Assembly (NCBI GenBank): GCA_020430675.1
Contig: JAGQJJ010000290.1
Location: 1-5,872, forward strand
Source: Myxococcales bacterium
GTDB taxonomy: Bacteria; Myxococcota; Bradymonadia; UBA7976; UBA1532
DNA length: 5,872 nt
Direction of reading: 5' to 3'
The number at the start of each line of letters is the position of its first letter. Position 1 is the stretch's first letter. The notes beneath the pieces were generated by a model. That model worked only from the letters and a program-made list of their open reading frames with translations. It was not told the origin of the DNA and did no database searches. Below are positions 1-5,872 of this stretch, piece after piece. Both the position numbers and the translations under genes were made by a program.

Positions 1-609
1 AGCCATGGCCGCGTAACTAACGAAAATCAGCCTCCTGTCTTTGCGAGATCGGCTATTTTGCGGCTGCGGACGGCATCCCGTGAGCCTCCGGGGTGATCGA
101 GCCCGTTTGCCGGCGAGTTGATGCCATGGGGCACGTCGACGCCCTCGACGACACGTTCGAACGGTGCCCAGGCGACCCGAACGCGGAGTGACGGCGGTGC
201 GCAAGTCCGTTGATGCCCCAAGCGCGCCGGACGCGGCGCCGCTGGCAAGGCCGAGAGCGAAGGCGATGCTGTCGCGTCGTCGAGCGGCCAAGCCCGCGAC
301 CCGACGGGGCGCAGGCCGGTCGCGCAGCGACAGGACGCCGCCGGCGGGCGTCGCGGACAAGCGCGACGGAATCAACGGCGGATCGACGGCGCCAACGGCG
401 AAGGCCGCACCTGCGGAAGACCTCGTCACCTGTCCAGACTGCGCAGAAACTGGACGCCATGGGCGGTCTTCGCGCACCGCCGGTATCGATAAACGCTGCC
501 CTTGGGGCCATGTCCCTCGGCGACGTCGCTGGCGGGTTCCGAGATGCTGGCGACGTGTGATCAATTCCAATGTCAGGACGCTGCAAGGCGAATCGTGGCG
601 ACGTGGGCG
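1..609. other. Region with no convincing gene, downstream of arfB
   Basis: Several overlapping frames are open here on both strands, but none has a recognisable domain, and the translations are dominated by Arg, Ala and Pro as expected of chance frames in GC-rich DNA. Third-position GC in the best plus-strand frame (164-613, GTG start) looks lower than in the three real genes. That frame contains one CPDC motif, which alone means little. On the minus strand, a frame ending with TGA at 27-29 gives a more protein-like tail, GVDVPHGINSPANGLDHPGG, and could be the end of a decayed gene; I do not recognise it. Small inverted repeats lie at 129-169, including the palindrome CGTTCGAACG (154-163). 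No tRNA, promoter or clear terminator was found. Confidence 0.5.
23..59. repeat. Bulged hairpin near the left edge
   Basis: AAAAT (23-27) and AGCC (29-32) pair with GGCT (51-54) and ATTTT (55-59), leaving one bulged C at 28 and an 18-base loop. It is the most AT-rich spot of the window. On the minus strand AGCC/GGCT is followed by GATTTTCG, so it could act as a weak intrinsic terminator for minus-strand transcripts. The GC stem is only four pairs and the T run is short, so the terminator reading is weak. Confidence 0.35.
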
Positions 610-1041
610 CTAATCGTCGTGGCGAGGCTTCTGGCGGGCGCTCTTGACGGCCGCGCGGGCGGTCTTGGCCTTCAGGCGCCGCTCGACCGCGCCGCGGCTG
701 GGGCGGGTGGCGCGGCGGCGCTTCTGCACCTTGAGCGCTTCGGCCACCAGCGCGGCGAGGCGCTCGCGGGCCAGCTCGCGGTTGCGGAGCTGGCTGCGCG
801 ACTCATCGACGTGCACGGTGAGCACGCCGTCGTTGGTCAGGCGGCTTTGCAGGCGGGTCAGCAGGCGGGCGCGTTCCTGATCGGTCAGCACCCCGCTCAG
901 GATGATCGACCAGGTCAACGAGACGCGGGTCTCGGTCTTGTTGACGTGTTGGCCCCCCGGCCCCGAGGCGCGGCTGGTGCTGACCTCCAGCTCGGCCGCG
1001 GGGATGATCGGGCCCCCTTCGATGGGCAGGTCGGCGTCCAT
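610..1041 (-). CDS. arfB: Alternative ribosome-rescue factor ArfB (YaeJ-type peptidyl-tRNA hydrolase)
   Basis: The 143-residue product matches the ArfB/YaeJ family, single-domain relatives of class I release factors that hydrolyse peptidyl-tRNA on ribosomes stalled at mRNA ends. The catalytic loop is intact: GPGGQHVNKTETRVSL at residues 27-42, with the GGQ at 29-31 (E. coli ArfB has GAGGQHVNKT at the same place). The segment DGVLTVHVDESRSQLRNRE (71-89) follows the family pattern of a DGV strand and a SQ..NR helix. Residues 107-140 form the Arg/Lys/Ala-rich tail, including RRRATRPSRGAVERRLK, which in characterised ArfB inserts into the empty mRNA channel. Length is close to the 140 residues of the E. 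coli protein. The protein lacks the codon-recognition domains of RF1/RF2, which excludes a termination factor. The ATG start lies four bases after the protease stop codon, and no purine-rich ribosome-binding site precedes it, so translation probably depends on the upstream gene. There is no clear terminator after the TAG stop. Family call is firm; in vivo role is inferred from the family. Confidence 0.95.
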   Translation of the reverse strand: MDADLPIEGGPIIPAAELEVSTSRASGPGGQHVNKTETRVSLTWSIILSGVLTDQERARLLTRLQSRLTNDGVLTVHVDESRSQLRNRELARERLAALVAEALKVQKRRRATRPSRGAVERRLKAKTARAAVKSARQKPRHDD

Positions 1042-1045
1042 GAGA

Positions 1046-4000
1046 TCAGGGGGCGTAGGGGTTGCCGAAGTCCATCATCGGCGAAAGATCGGCCATGACC
1101 TTGATCAGCTCGATGTGATCGAGCAGCTCGGGGTCGGCGGCGCGGCGGCCGACGGGCGGCAGGCCGGCGTTGCAGTCGTCCGTATTGTCGACGGTGCCTT
1201 CTTCGCTGTCACACCAGCTGGAGTTGCGCAGGATCTTGAGCGCGCGGTCGAGCACCGCGTGGCCCGAGCCGATGTGATCTGCGTAGCGGATGGCGCCATA
1301 GGTCATGCCGCTGGTGGGATCGGTGAAGGTGATCAGGCGGTCCTTGTCGAGCGTGGGCTCGCGGCCGGTGCCGATGACAAAGACGCGCGACTCATCGCGG
1401 AAGCTCTGGTTGTAGTTGCCAAAGAACCGCGCCTGACCCAGCACCTGCCAGTAGAGCTGCACCGAGAAGGTGGCGAAGGGATCGATGATGGCATTGCCCG
1501 CGCACTCATCATCGAGCGTGCCGGTGAAGTTCGGGAACTTCAGCTTGCCATCGACGAGGCACGGGCCGACCCCGGCGTAGTTCTGGCTCATCAGCGCCGA
1601 GCTGATGCGATCGATCTGCTCGCCGAACGTGGTGTAGTAGCTGATCTCCCACTCGCGCAGGTCTTCGGGCGACGAGCGCGCGACGAAGTTGGTCTCGCTG
1701 TCGCTCAGCGCCTCGATGGCCATGATCTTGTCAAGGTAGTAGCCGATGTGATGCAGGCACTCGAACCAGAAGTAGCCGCAGCCACGGCTGCCATCGCTGC
1801 CTTCATCGCCGCCGCGCGACCAGCTCGTCTGGTAGTAGCGCGCGTCGGTGATGCCCAGCGGCGTGCCGCCGCTCTGGCCCTTCTGCCACAGCCAGGTGCC
1901 ATCGGCGTTCTGCCGGCGGCCGTAGCCGCCCACGTCGGGCATCATGATGGTCTGCATCAGGTAGTTGAAGGCGTTCTGCACGGCCCAGGTCTTGGTGCCC
2001 CAGCCGTTGCGCGCGTCGGTCAGGAACGAGCGGGCGAAGTTCTGGTCGATGCGCACGAAGATCTCGGCGAGCAGGCCATAGATGTCATGCCACTTCTTCA
2101 GGCGGTCGTAGATGCGGCCGTACCAGCGCTCGACGTAGTTGAAGTGGGTGCTGGTGATGCTGCCGCGCGGGAAGTTGCGCTCGATGTACCAGGTGTTCAG
2201 CTCGTCGAGGATGTTTTTCATGCGCTCGGCGGCGTCGGCGCCAAAGTCGCGGGTCAGGCAGCTGTCGCTGAGGTTGGCGCGGCTGTGCGAGCAATAGATG
2301 TAAGGCACGCGGGTATAGGTGTTGCCATCGACCGAGGCGGTGGCGAAGTCGCCCGAGAGCTGGTCGACGTCGACCAGCATGCGGTTGCTCGCCTCGTAGA
2401 GCGAGGCGCCCATGCGCTTGAAGTACTCGGTGTAATGCGGGGCGATCAGGGTGAAGCCCGACTCGACCATCGGGTCGCCGTCGCGGTCGAACCACGAGGT
2501 GAACCAGTCATGGGGCACGCCGCCGTTGTCCTTGTAGACCTCGACCTTGTTGGCATAGCCGAACATGATCGCCGCGCGGTCGTACTTGCCGATGCCCTGG
2601 CCGTCGATGGTGTAGCGGCCGGCGTAGTCCATGATCGAGCTGTAGGCGTTGTCATAGAGATGGGCGTCGATCTCTTCGTCGGTGATGGGATCCATGCCTT
2701 CGAGGCGCGGGCCGACGTTGCCATCGTCGCGGATGTGCCAGTAAGCGTCGAAGTAGTTCAGCGCGTCGTCCGAACCGCCGAAGTTGTGCATCAGGCCCAG
2801 GCTGTGGCCGACCTCGTGGGCCAGCACCGCGGTGTAGATCGAGTTGCGCGCGGTATTGTAGGCCTCTTCGCCGCTCTTGCCCTTCAGCTCGCGGGCGAGG
2901 CCCATCAGGGCGTCGTCGGCCATCTCGGGCAGGTACTTGTTCTGGTAGGCGGCGAACTCTTCGCGCAGCCGGCCGCGCGACTTCATGGTCTGTCCCAGGC
3001 CGCCGCGGGCGACGCTGACGCGGTCGAGGGTATTGTCATCGAGCGGCAGCCGCGGGTCGTGGCCGGTGGCCATCAGCAGCTCGTCGTTGATGAGCAGGTC
3101 TTCGATATAGGTGCCCGCGAGCTGGCCGAGCGTGCCTTCGGGGCTGTGGCGCTCGCCGTTGCGGTAGCCCATGCGGAACATCTCATCGAGCACCGGCTGC
3201 ACCCAGGCGTCGAAGCCATTCTCGCGGATGGCCTGGAAGTCCTGCGGGGTGAAGCGGTACTGCGGGTCGGCCCACCGCTGGGCGGCGGGGCCGTCGACGA
3301 TCTGCTCGACCATATGCGCCGCGTCGTCGAGGCCGTAGGTCTGGCTCGACGCGCCCTCGCCGGCGTTGACCTGCGCGCGCCAGTCGGTGAGGTCGACGCC
3401 GTCGATGTAGTCATTGACGTCGCGGTCGCCGTTGAGCAGCTGCACCAGCTCCTGCACGCGGTAGGCGGCCAGGTTGTTATGGTGGTAGACGTAGGCCATG
3501 CCGCTGATGATCTCGCCCGTCTCGGGGTCGTTGTTGCTCGGGCCGAGGCCCAGCAGGCCGTAGGTCATGTACTTCGGCACATAGGCCATGAACGAGTAGC
3601 GGATGTCGCCGAGGCGCGGCGAGCTGCCCTCGGGGCCACACTCCGGCGCGTCGCCGGCTTCGATCGGGTTGTTGGGGCAGACGATGAAGACGCGGCCCTT
3701 CGGCTCAAAACCCATGGCCTTCACCGCGTCGGTGAACGCGCTGTTCCACTGGTCGCCGACCGCCTTGACCACCGGCTTGAGGTCATCAGGCATGTCGCGG
3801 TTGACGTGGTAGACCAGCGGCCGCAGCTCGCGCTGGGCGACCGGGATGATGTCGCCGTTGTCGTCGCGCCAGCGCTTCCACAGGTTGTGGCGGTTGAGGA
3901 ACCGCTTCTTGTTCTGCTGGCGGATGCCGATCTCGGGGTCGTAGACGAGGCGGTCGGTGGTGAAGTAGCCGAAGACCTCGGTGGCCTTGCCCTTGTACGG

Positions 4001-4798
4001 CAGCGCCTCGTACTGGTGCGCGGGGTCGATGCGCTTGAAGCTGTTGCGAATGGTGAACTCGCCGGCGCCGCACTCATCGAACTCGTTGCCATACAGCCAG
4101 CAGACCGGGATGGTGCCATAGCCGGGATACTCGAAGGTGCCGGCCTTGGCGAAGATCTTGTTGGTGATGTCGAAGTAGCTGCCATCGGGCTCGAAGTACG
4201 GCGCGTCGGGGTGGCGCTCGCCGGTCTTCGGGTCGATCTCCTGCACGTAGTACGGCACCGACTCGACCGTGGCGGCCTCGAACGACAGCGCGTAGTTGTG
4301 CACCATGTTCTGCGACCAGTCGACGCGGATGTACTCGCGCTCGTACCAGGGGCGATCGGACGTGTTCTCTTCGCGCACGTTGATCTGCTCGCCGGTGGTC
4401 GAGTTGTAGGCGCGCGCGATGTCGAAGTGGCTGACGATGGGATAGGCAGCCACCACCTCGCCCTCGTAGTCATCGCCCTCTTCGACCTTGGCGTCGGCGC
4501 CTTCGATCAGCTCGGTGGTGCGGCGCGCAAAGAGGTAGTCTTCCTGGATGTCCCAGGTGATGCGCTTCATGCCCGAGTGATCGGTGTCACCGACATGGGT
4601 GAAGCCGTTGGCCGCCGGCACATCGACCACGGTGCGCACGTAGTACCACTCGCCGTCGAACATCGACTTCGAGAGGCCGTTGGGCTGCACGCGGTCGATG
4701 ACCGGGCGCTCCTCGGCGCACCCGAACGCAAACGCGGCCAGCGCCACGCCGAGAATAAGTCGGTCCATCAGGGACTTCCTCCGATTGCACGAGAACAT
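1046..4798 (-). CDS. Large lipoprotein zinc metalloprotease (metzincin, EcxA/DUF4953-like)
   Basis: A 1250-residue predicted surface or periplasmic zinc endopeptidase. The N-terminus has a basic region (NRRK), a hydrophobic core (LILGVALAAFAFG) and Cys27, with AFGC as a loose lipobox; Ala follows the Cys, so there is no Asp retention signal. The zinc site HEVGHSLGLMH spans 661-671: ligands His661, His665 and His671, catalytic Glu662. It continues as HNFGGS and is followed by the Met-turn SSIMDY with Met723, about 52 residues on, which defines a metzincin. Other landmarks expected of EcxA-like bacterial proteases are present: GPSNNDPETGEI (419-430) before the active site, KYDRAAIMFGY (738-748) after it, and a Cys836...Cys847...RDFGADAAE segment (to about 858). 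The roughly 390-residue C-terminal part and the first 300 residues were not recognised. Two starts are plausible: ATG at 4798, three bases after the barrel stop, or ATG at 4768 (1240 residues). Both have good ribosome-binding sites; I kept the longer because its signal peptide has the more basic N-region. Substrate unknown. Confidence 0.93.
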   Translation of the reverse strand: MFSCNRRKSLMDRLILGVALAAFAFGCAEERPVIDRVQPNGLSKSMFDGEWYYVRTVVDVPAANGFTHVGDTDHSGMKRITWDIQEDYLFARRTTELIEGADAKVEEGDDYEGEVVAAYPIVSHFDIARAYNSTTGEQINVREENTSDRPWYEREYIRVDWSQNMVHNYALSFEAATVESVPYYVQEIDPKTGERHPDAPYFEPDGSYFDITNKIFAKAGTFEYPGYGTIPVCWLYGNEFDECGAGEFTIRNSFKRIDPAHQYEALPYKGKATEVFGYFTTDRLVYDPEIGIRQQNKKRFLNRHNLWKRWRDDNGDIIPVAQRELRPLVYHVNRDMPDDLKPVVKAVGDQWNSAFTDAVKAMGFEPKGRVFIVCPNNPIEAGDAPECGPEGSSPRLGDIRYSFMAYVPKYMTYGLLGLGPSNNDPETGEIISGMAYVYHHNNLAAYRVQELVQLLNGDRDVNDYIDGVDLTDWRAQVNAGEGASSQTYGLDDAAHMVEQIVDGPAAQRWADPQYRFTPQDFQAIRENGFDAWVQPVLDEMFRMGYRNGERHSPEGTLGQLAGTYIEDLLINDELLMATGHDPRLPLDDNTLDRVSVARGGLGQTMKSRGRLREEFAAYQNKYLPEMADDALMGLARELKGKSGEEAYNTARNSIYTAVLAHEVGHSLGLMHNFGGSDDALNYFDAYWHIRDDGNVGPRLEGMDPITDEEIDAHLYDNAYSSIMDYAGRYTIDGQGIGKYDRAAIMFGYANKVEVYKDNGGVPHDWFTSWFDRDGDPMVESGFTLIAPHYTEYFKRMGASLYEASNRMLVDVDQLSGDFATASVDGNTYTRVPYIYCSHSRANLSDSCLTRDFGADAAERMKNILDELNTWYIERNFPRGSITSTHFNYVERWYGRIYDRLKKWHDIYGLLAEIFVRIDQNFARSFLTDARNGWGTKTWAVQNAFNYLMQTIMMPDVGGYGRRQNADGTWLWQKGQSGGTPLGITDARYYQTSWSRGGDEGSDGSRGCGYFWFECLHHIGYYLDKIMAIEALSDSETNFVARSSPEDLREWEISYYTTFGEQIDRISSALMSQNYAGVGPCLVDGKLKFPNFTGTLDDECAGNAIIDPFATFSVQLYWQVLGQARFFGNYNQSFRDESRVFVIGTGREPTLDKDRLITFTDPTSGMTYGAIRYADHIGSGHAVLDRALKILRNSSWCDSEEGTVDNTDDCNAGLPPVGRRAADPELLDHIELIKVMADLSPMMDFGNPYAP
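4776..4782 (-). promoter_or_regulatory. Ribosome-binding site for the alternative 4768 start of the protease
   Basis: The minus strand reads GGAGGAA, with nine bases between GGAGG (4778-4782) and the ATG at 4768. From this start the protein begins MDRLILGVALAAFAFGC, a compact lipoprotein signal that places the Cys at residue 17. The core is a perfect Shine-Dalgarno match, so this start is about as credible as the upstream one. Confidence 0.5.
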
Positions 4799-4801
4799 CG
4801 C

Positions 4802-5869
4802 TCACCCCTCCCCGAGCGGGCCGAGCAGGCGGGCCACGTCGAGTCGCAGGTCGAGATACAGTTGGCTGTAGCGGTTGTAGAACGGGTCGTAGCTCGTCGA
4901 ATCGGGCGCGAGCTGCGGGTTCATCGTCGAGAGGCCGAGGCCGATCTCCAGCATCGAGAGCGGGCTGACCGTCAGCTCGCCGCCCCAGACGGCCAGATAG
5001 CGGGTGTCGGTGTTGGATACCGCTTCGAGGGTGATGCCTTCGGCGTCGGCCCGCGGGTAAAGGTGCTGCTCGACGACGCCGACCTGGGCGCTGAGCGAGA
5101 GCCAGTCGAGCACCGCAAGCGCGACGCTGCCGGTATGCGCGTGCTGCCATTGCACGTTGCGCACGCCGGTGTGCAGGCCCTCGGCGCACTCGATGCCGCG
5201 GCAGCTCGGCAGCCGAGTGTTTTCGCGCTGCGAGGTCGTCCACTCGTGGCTGTTGATGCGCACGACGCCGCGGTAGCTGAGCGTCAGGCCCGAGAGCAGC
5301 TTGAAGGGCTGCGCGATGCTCACCGCGGGGCTCGTGCCGAACTGAAGGCTCTGGGCCTGCGAGATCTTGCTGGTGGGCAGGGTGAAGGTCACGTCGGCGC
5401 CGAGGCGCGTGCCCAGGACGGGTACTTCCCAGCCCGAGGTGCCGACGGTGAGCGTCAGGTCGCTCCACCACGTCTCGCCGTCGCGCGTCTCGGCGTCGGC
5501 TTCGGTCAGCTCGCGGGTCAGGCCGATCGAGGCCCGGGTGTAGAGCCGGTCGAGCCAGAACCAGTTCAAGGTGCCCTGCACGCCCATGGCGTAGTAGGGG
5601 TTCCAGGTCTGGCTGTTGCTCTTGTCGAGTTCATAGGCCGAGACGGTGTTCTGATAGCTGATCGTGGTGCCGCGCCAGGGCGGATCGCCCGCCGCGGCCG
5701 GCGCGGCGCAGAGCAGCGCGGCGGCGACCAGCCACCCGGTCCGGGCATGTGGCGCGCGAGGGCGAGCAGAACCCGGGGAAAGTCCCCGTCGCGAGCCGGC
5801 CGAGGCGCCGGCAGCGGCAAGGCGCAAACCCGAAGGCGTAGCAGCGCTACGCCGAGCGGTGAGCAACAC
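4802..5869 (-). CDS. Exported protein, probable outer-membrane beta-barrel (5' end uncertain)
   Basis: Product of about 355 residues counted from a GTG at 5869; the frame is still open at the window edge, so the gene may begin outside. A signal-peptide core, GWLVAAALLCAAPAAAG, lies at residues 45-61, with cleavage likely after AAA at 60. The rest alternates polar and hydrophobic residues in strand-length blocks separated by charged or Gly/Asn turns, for example SLSAQVGVVEQHLYP (258-272), YLAVWGGELTVSPLSMLEIGLGLS (291-314, quoted here only by position) and the last strand SQLYLDLRLDVARLL. It is rich in Tyr and Trp, typical of outer-membrane barrels. Cys223 and Cys228 could form a small loop disulfide. 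I do not recognise a named family, and no ligand can be assigned. The 44 residues before the signal core are Ala/Arg/Ser/Gly-rich, unlike the rest, and come from palindromic DNA. No in-frame ATG exists between the window edge and the signal core. It is first in the unit, three bases upstream of the protease gene. Coding status is firm; barrel topology is inferred. Confidence 0.8.
   Translation of the reverse strand: MLLTARRSAATPSGLRLAAAGASAGSRRGLSPGSARPRAPHARTGWLVAAALLCAAPAAAGDPPWRGTTISYQNTVSAYELDKSNSQTWNPYYAMGVQGTLNWFWLDRLYTRASIGLTRELTEADAETRDGETWWSDLTLTVGTSGWEVPVLGTRLGADVTFTLPTSKISQAQSLQFGTSPAVSIAQPFKLLSGLTLSYRGVVRINSHEWTTSQRENTRLPSCRGIECAEGLHTGVRNVQWQHAHTGSVALAVLDWLSLSAQVGVVEQHLYPRADAEGITLEAVSNTDTRYLAVWGGELTVSPLSMLEIGLGLSTMNPQLAPDSTSYDPFYNRYSQLYLDLRLDVARLLGPLGEG
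4805..4813 (-). promoter_or_regulatory. Ribosome-binding site for the 4798 start of the protease
   Basis: The minus strand reads GGGGAGGGG, ending six bases before the ATG at 4798. It lies inside the last codons of the barrel gene, just before its TGA stop, so ribosomes finishing that gene could restart here. It is one of two competing initiation signals for the protease. Its G-richness is partly dictated by the codons for Gly-Glu-Gly, so it could be fortuitous. Confidence 0.5.
5774..5788. repeat. CGGGGA/TCCCCG hairpin, 3-base loop
   Basis: CGGGGA (5774-5779) pairs exactly with TCCCCG (5783-5788) around AAG. It is the third hairpin of the cluster and lies about 30 bases upstream of the codons for the signal-peptide core of the barrel protein. 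If transcribed, it would be a stable structure in the leader. No U-tract follows on either strand, so it is not an obvious intrinsic terminator. Confidence 0.5.
5795..5812. repeat. GCCGGC inverted repeat with 6-base loop
   Basis: GCCGGC occurs at 5795-5800 and again at 5807-5812. The hexamer is its own complement, so the two copies can pair as a stem around CGAGGC. It is the middle hairpin of the cluster. On its own it would be weak evidence in GC-rich DNA; it is listed because of its neighbours on both sides. Confidence 0.4.
5835..5853. repeat. Perfect 8-bp hairpin in the leader of the barrel gene
   Basis: GGCGTAGC (5835-5842) and GCTACGCC (5846-5853) are exact inverse complements around a three-base spacer. 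It is the outermost of three hairpins in about 80 bases and sits in the doubtful N-terminal extension of the barrel reading frame. A perfect 8-bp stem with so short a loop is more than expected from composition at this spot. It may be part of a dispersed palindromic repeat; copy number cannot be seen from one window. Confidence 0.6.
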
Positions 5870-5872
5870 CGC

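Noticed and set aside
150..170. tRNA-like T-loop (GTTCGAAC)
   Set aside because: The flanking bases do not form a five-pair T stem, and no acceptor, D or anticodon arms can be built around it on either strand.
519..604. GGCGACGT repeated at 519-526, 549-556 and 597-604
   Set aside because: Spacings of 30 and 48 bases are irregular and flanks are not shared; such an 8-mer is expected several times in GC-rich DNA, so this is neither a CRISPR array nor a clear operator set.
560..612. Terminator after arfB
   Set aside because: I looked for a GC-rich hairpin followed by a T run on the minus strand and found none.
53..613. Overlapping frames on both strands (53-586 minus, 164-613 plus, 210-560 plus)
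   Set aside because: Arg/Pro-rich translations, non-ATG starts for at least some, weaker third-position GC than the real genes, and no recognisable domain. A lone CPDC motif is not enough.
502..1098. 198-codon plus-strand frame opposite arfB
   Set aside because: It covers all of arfB antisense and mirrors its codons; arfB is firmly identified and this frame shows no motif.
3721..4473. 250-codon open frame inside the protease gene
   Set aside because: Its translation is almost wholly Ser, Thr, Arg and Ala, and it lies in an alternate frame of a gene with an intact active site and family motifs.
4587..5471. 294-codon open frame on the minus strand across the barrel/protease junction
   Set aside because: It overlaps both well-supported genes in another frame, is dominated by Arg, Ala and Pro, and has no signal or domain; a typical shadow in GC-rich DNA.

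Overview
The window reads as chromosomal DNA of a high-GC, Gram-negative bacterium. Three genes on the minus strand use strongly GC-rich third codon positions and have almost no spacing between them. Two of the products are envelope-type proteins: a predicted outer-membrane beta-barrel and a very large lipoprotein metalloprotease. This fits a predatory or saprophytic Deltaproteobacteria-like lineage (Myxococcota or Bradymonadota), but that placement is inference from style and content. No taxonomic marker gene is present.

Layout, in the direction of transcription (right to left): (1) 5872-5740 is a palindrome-rich stretch with three short hairpins. The first gene's reading frame stays open through it up to the window edge. 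(2) 5869-4802 encodes an exported, probably beta-barrel protein of about 300 mature residues; its true start is uncertain. (3) 4798-1046 encodes a 1250-residue (or 1240-residue) zinc metalloprotease of the metzincin type, with a lipoprotein signal, HEVGHSLGLMH zinc site and SIMDY Met-turn. (4) 1041-610 encodes an ArfB/YaeJ-type peptidyl-tRNA hydrolase that rescues stalled ribosomes, with an intact GGQ loop and basic C-terminal tail. (5) 609-1 has no convincing gene. It holds weak overlapping open frames, several small inverted repeats and a bulged hairpin near the left edge.

The three genes almost certainly form one transcription unit: the gaps are 3 and 4 bases, and arfB has no visible ribosome-binding site of its own, which suggests coupled translation. 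The barrel and the lipoprotein protease plausibly act together at the outer membrane or cell surface (inference). ArfB is a cytoplasmic housekeeping factor whose presence in the unit is probably positional.

I found no CRISPR array, tRNA, rRNA, recognisable transposase or phage gene. The points most worth a second look are the palindromic 5' leader fused in frame to the barrel gene, the protease/barrel pairing, the unusual size and architecture of the protease, and the translational coupling of a ribosome-rescue factor to a secreted protease.
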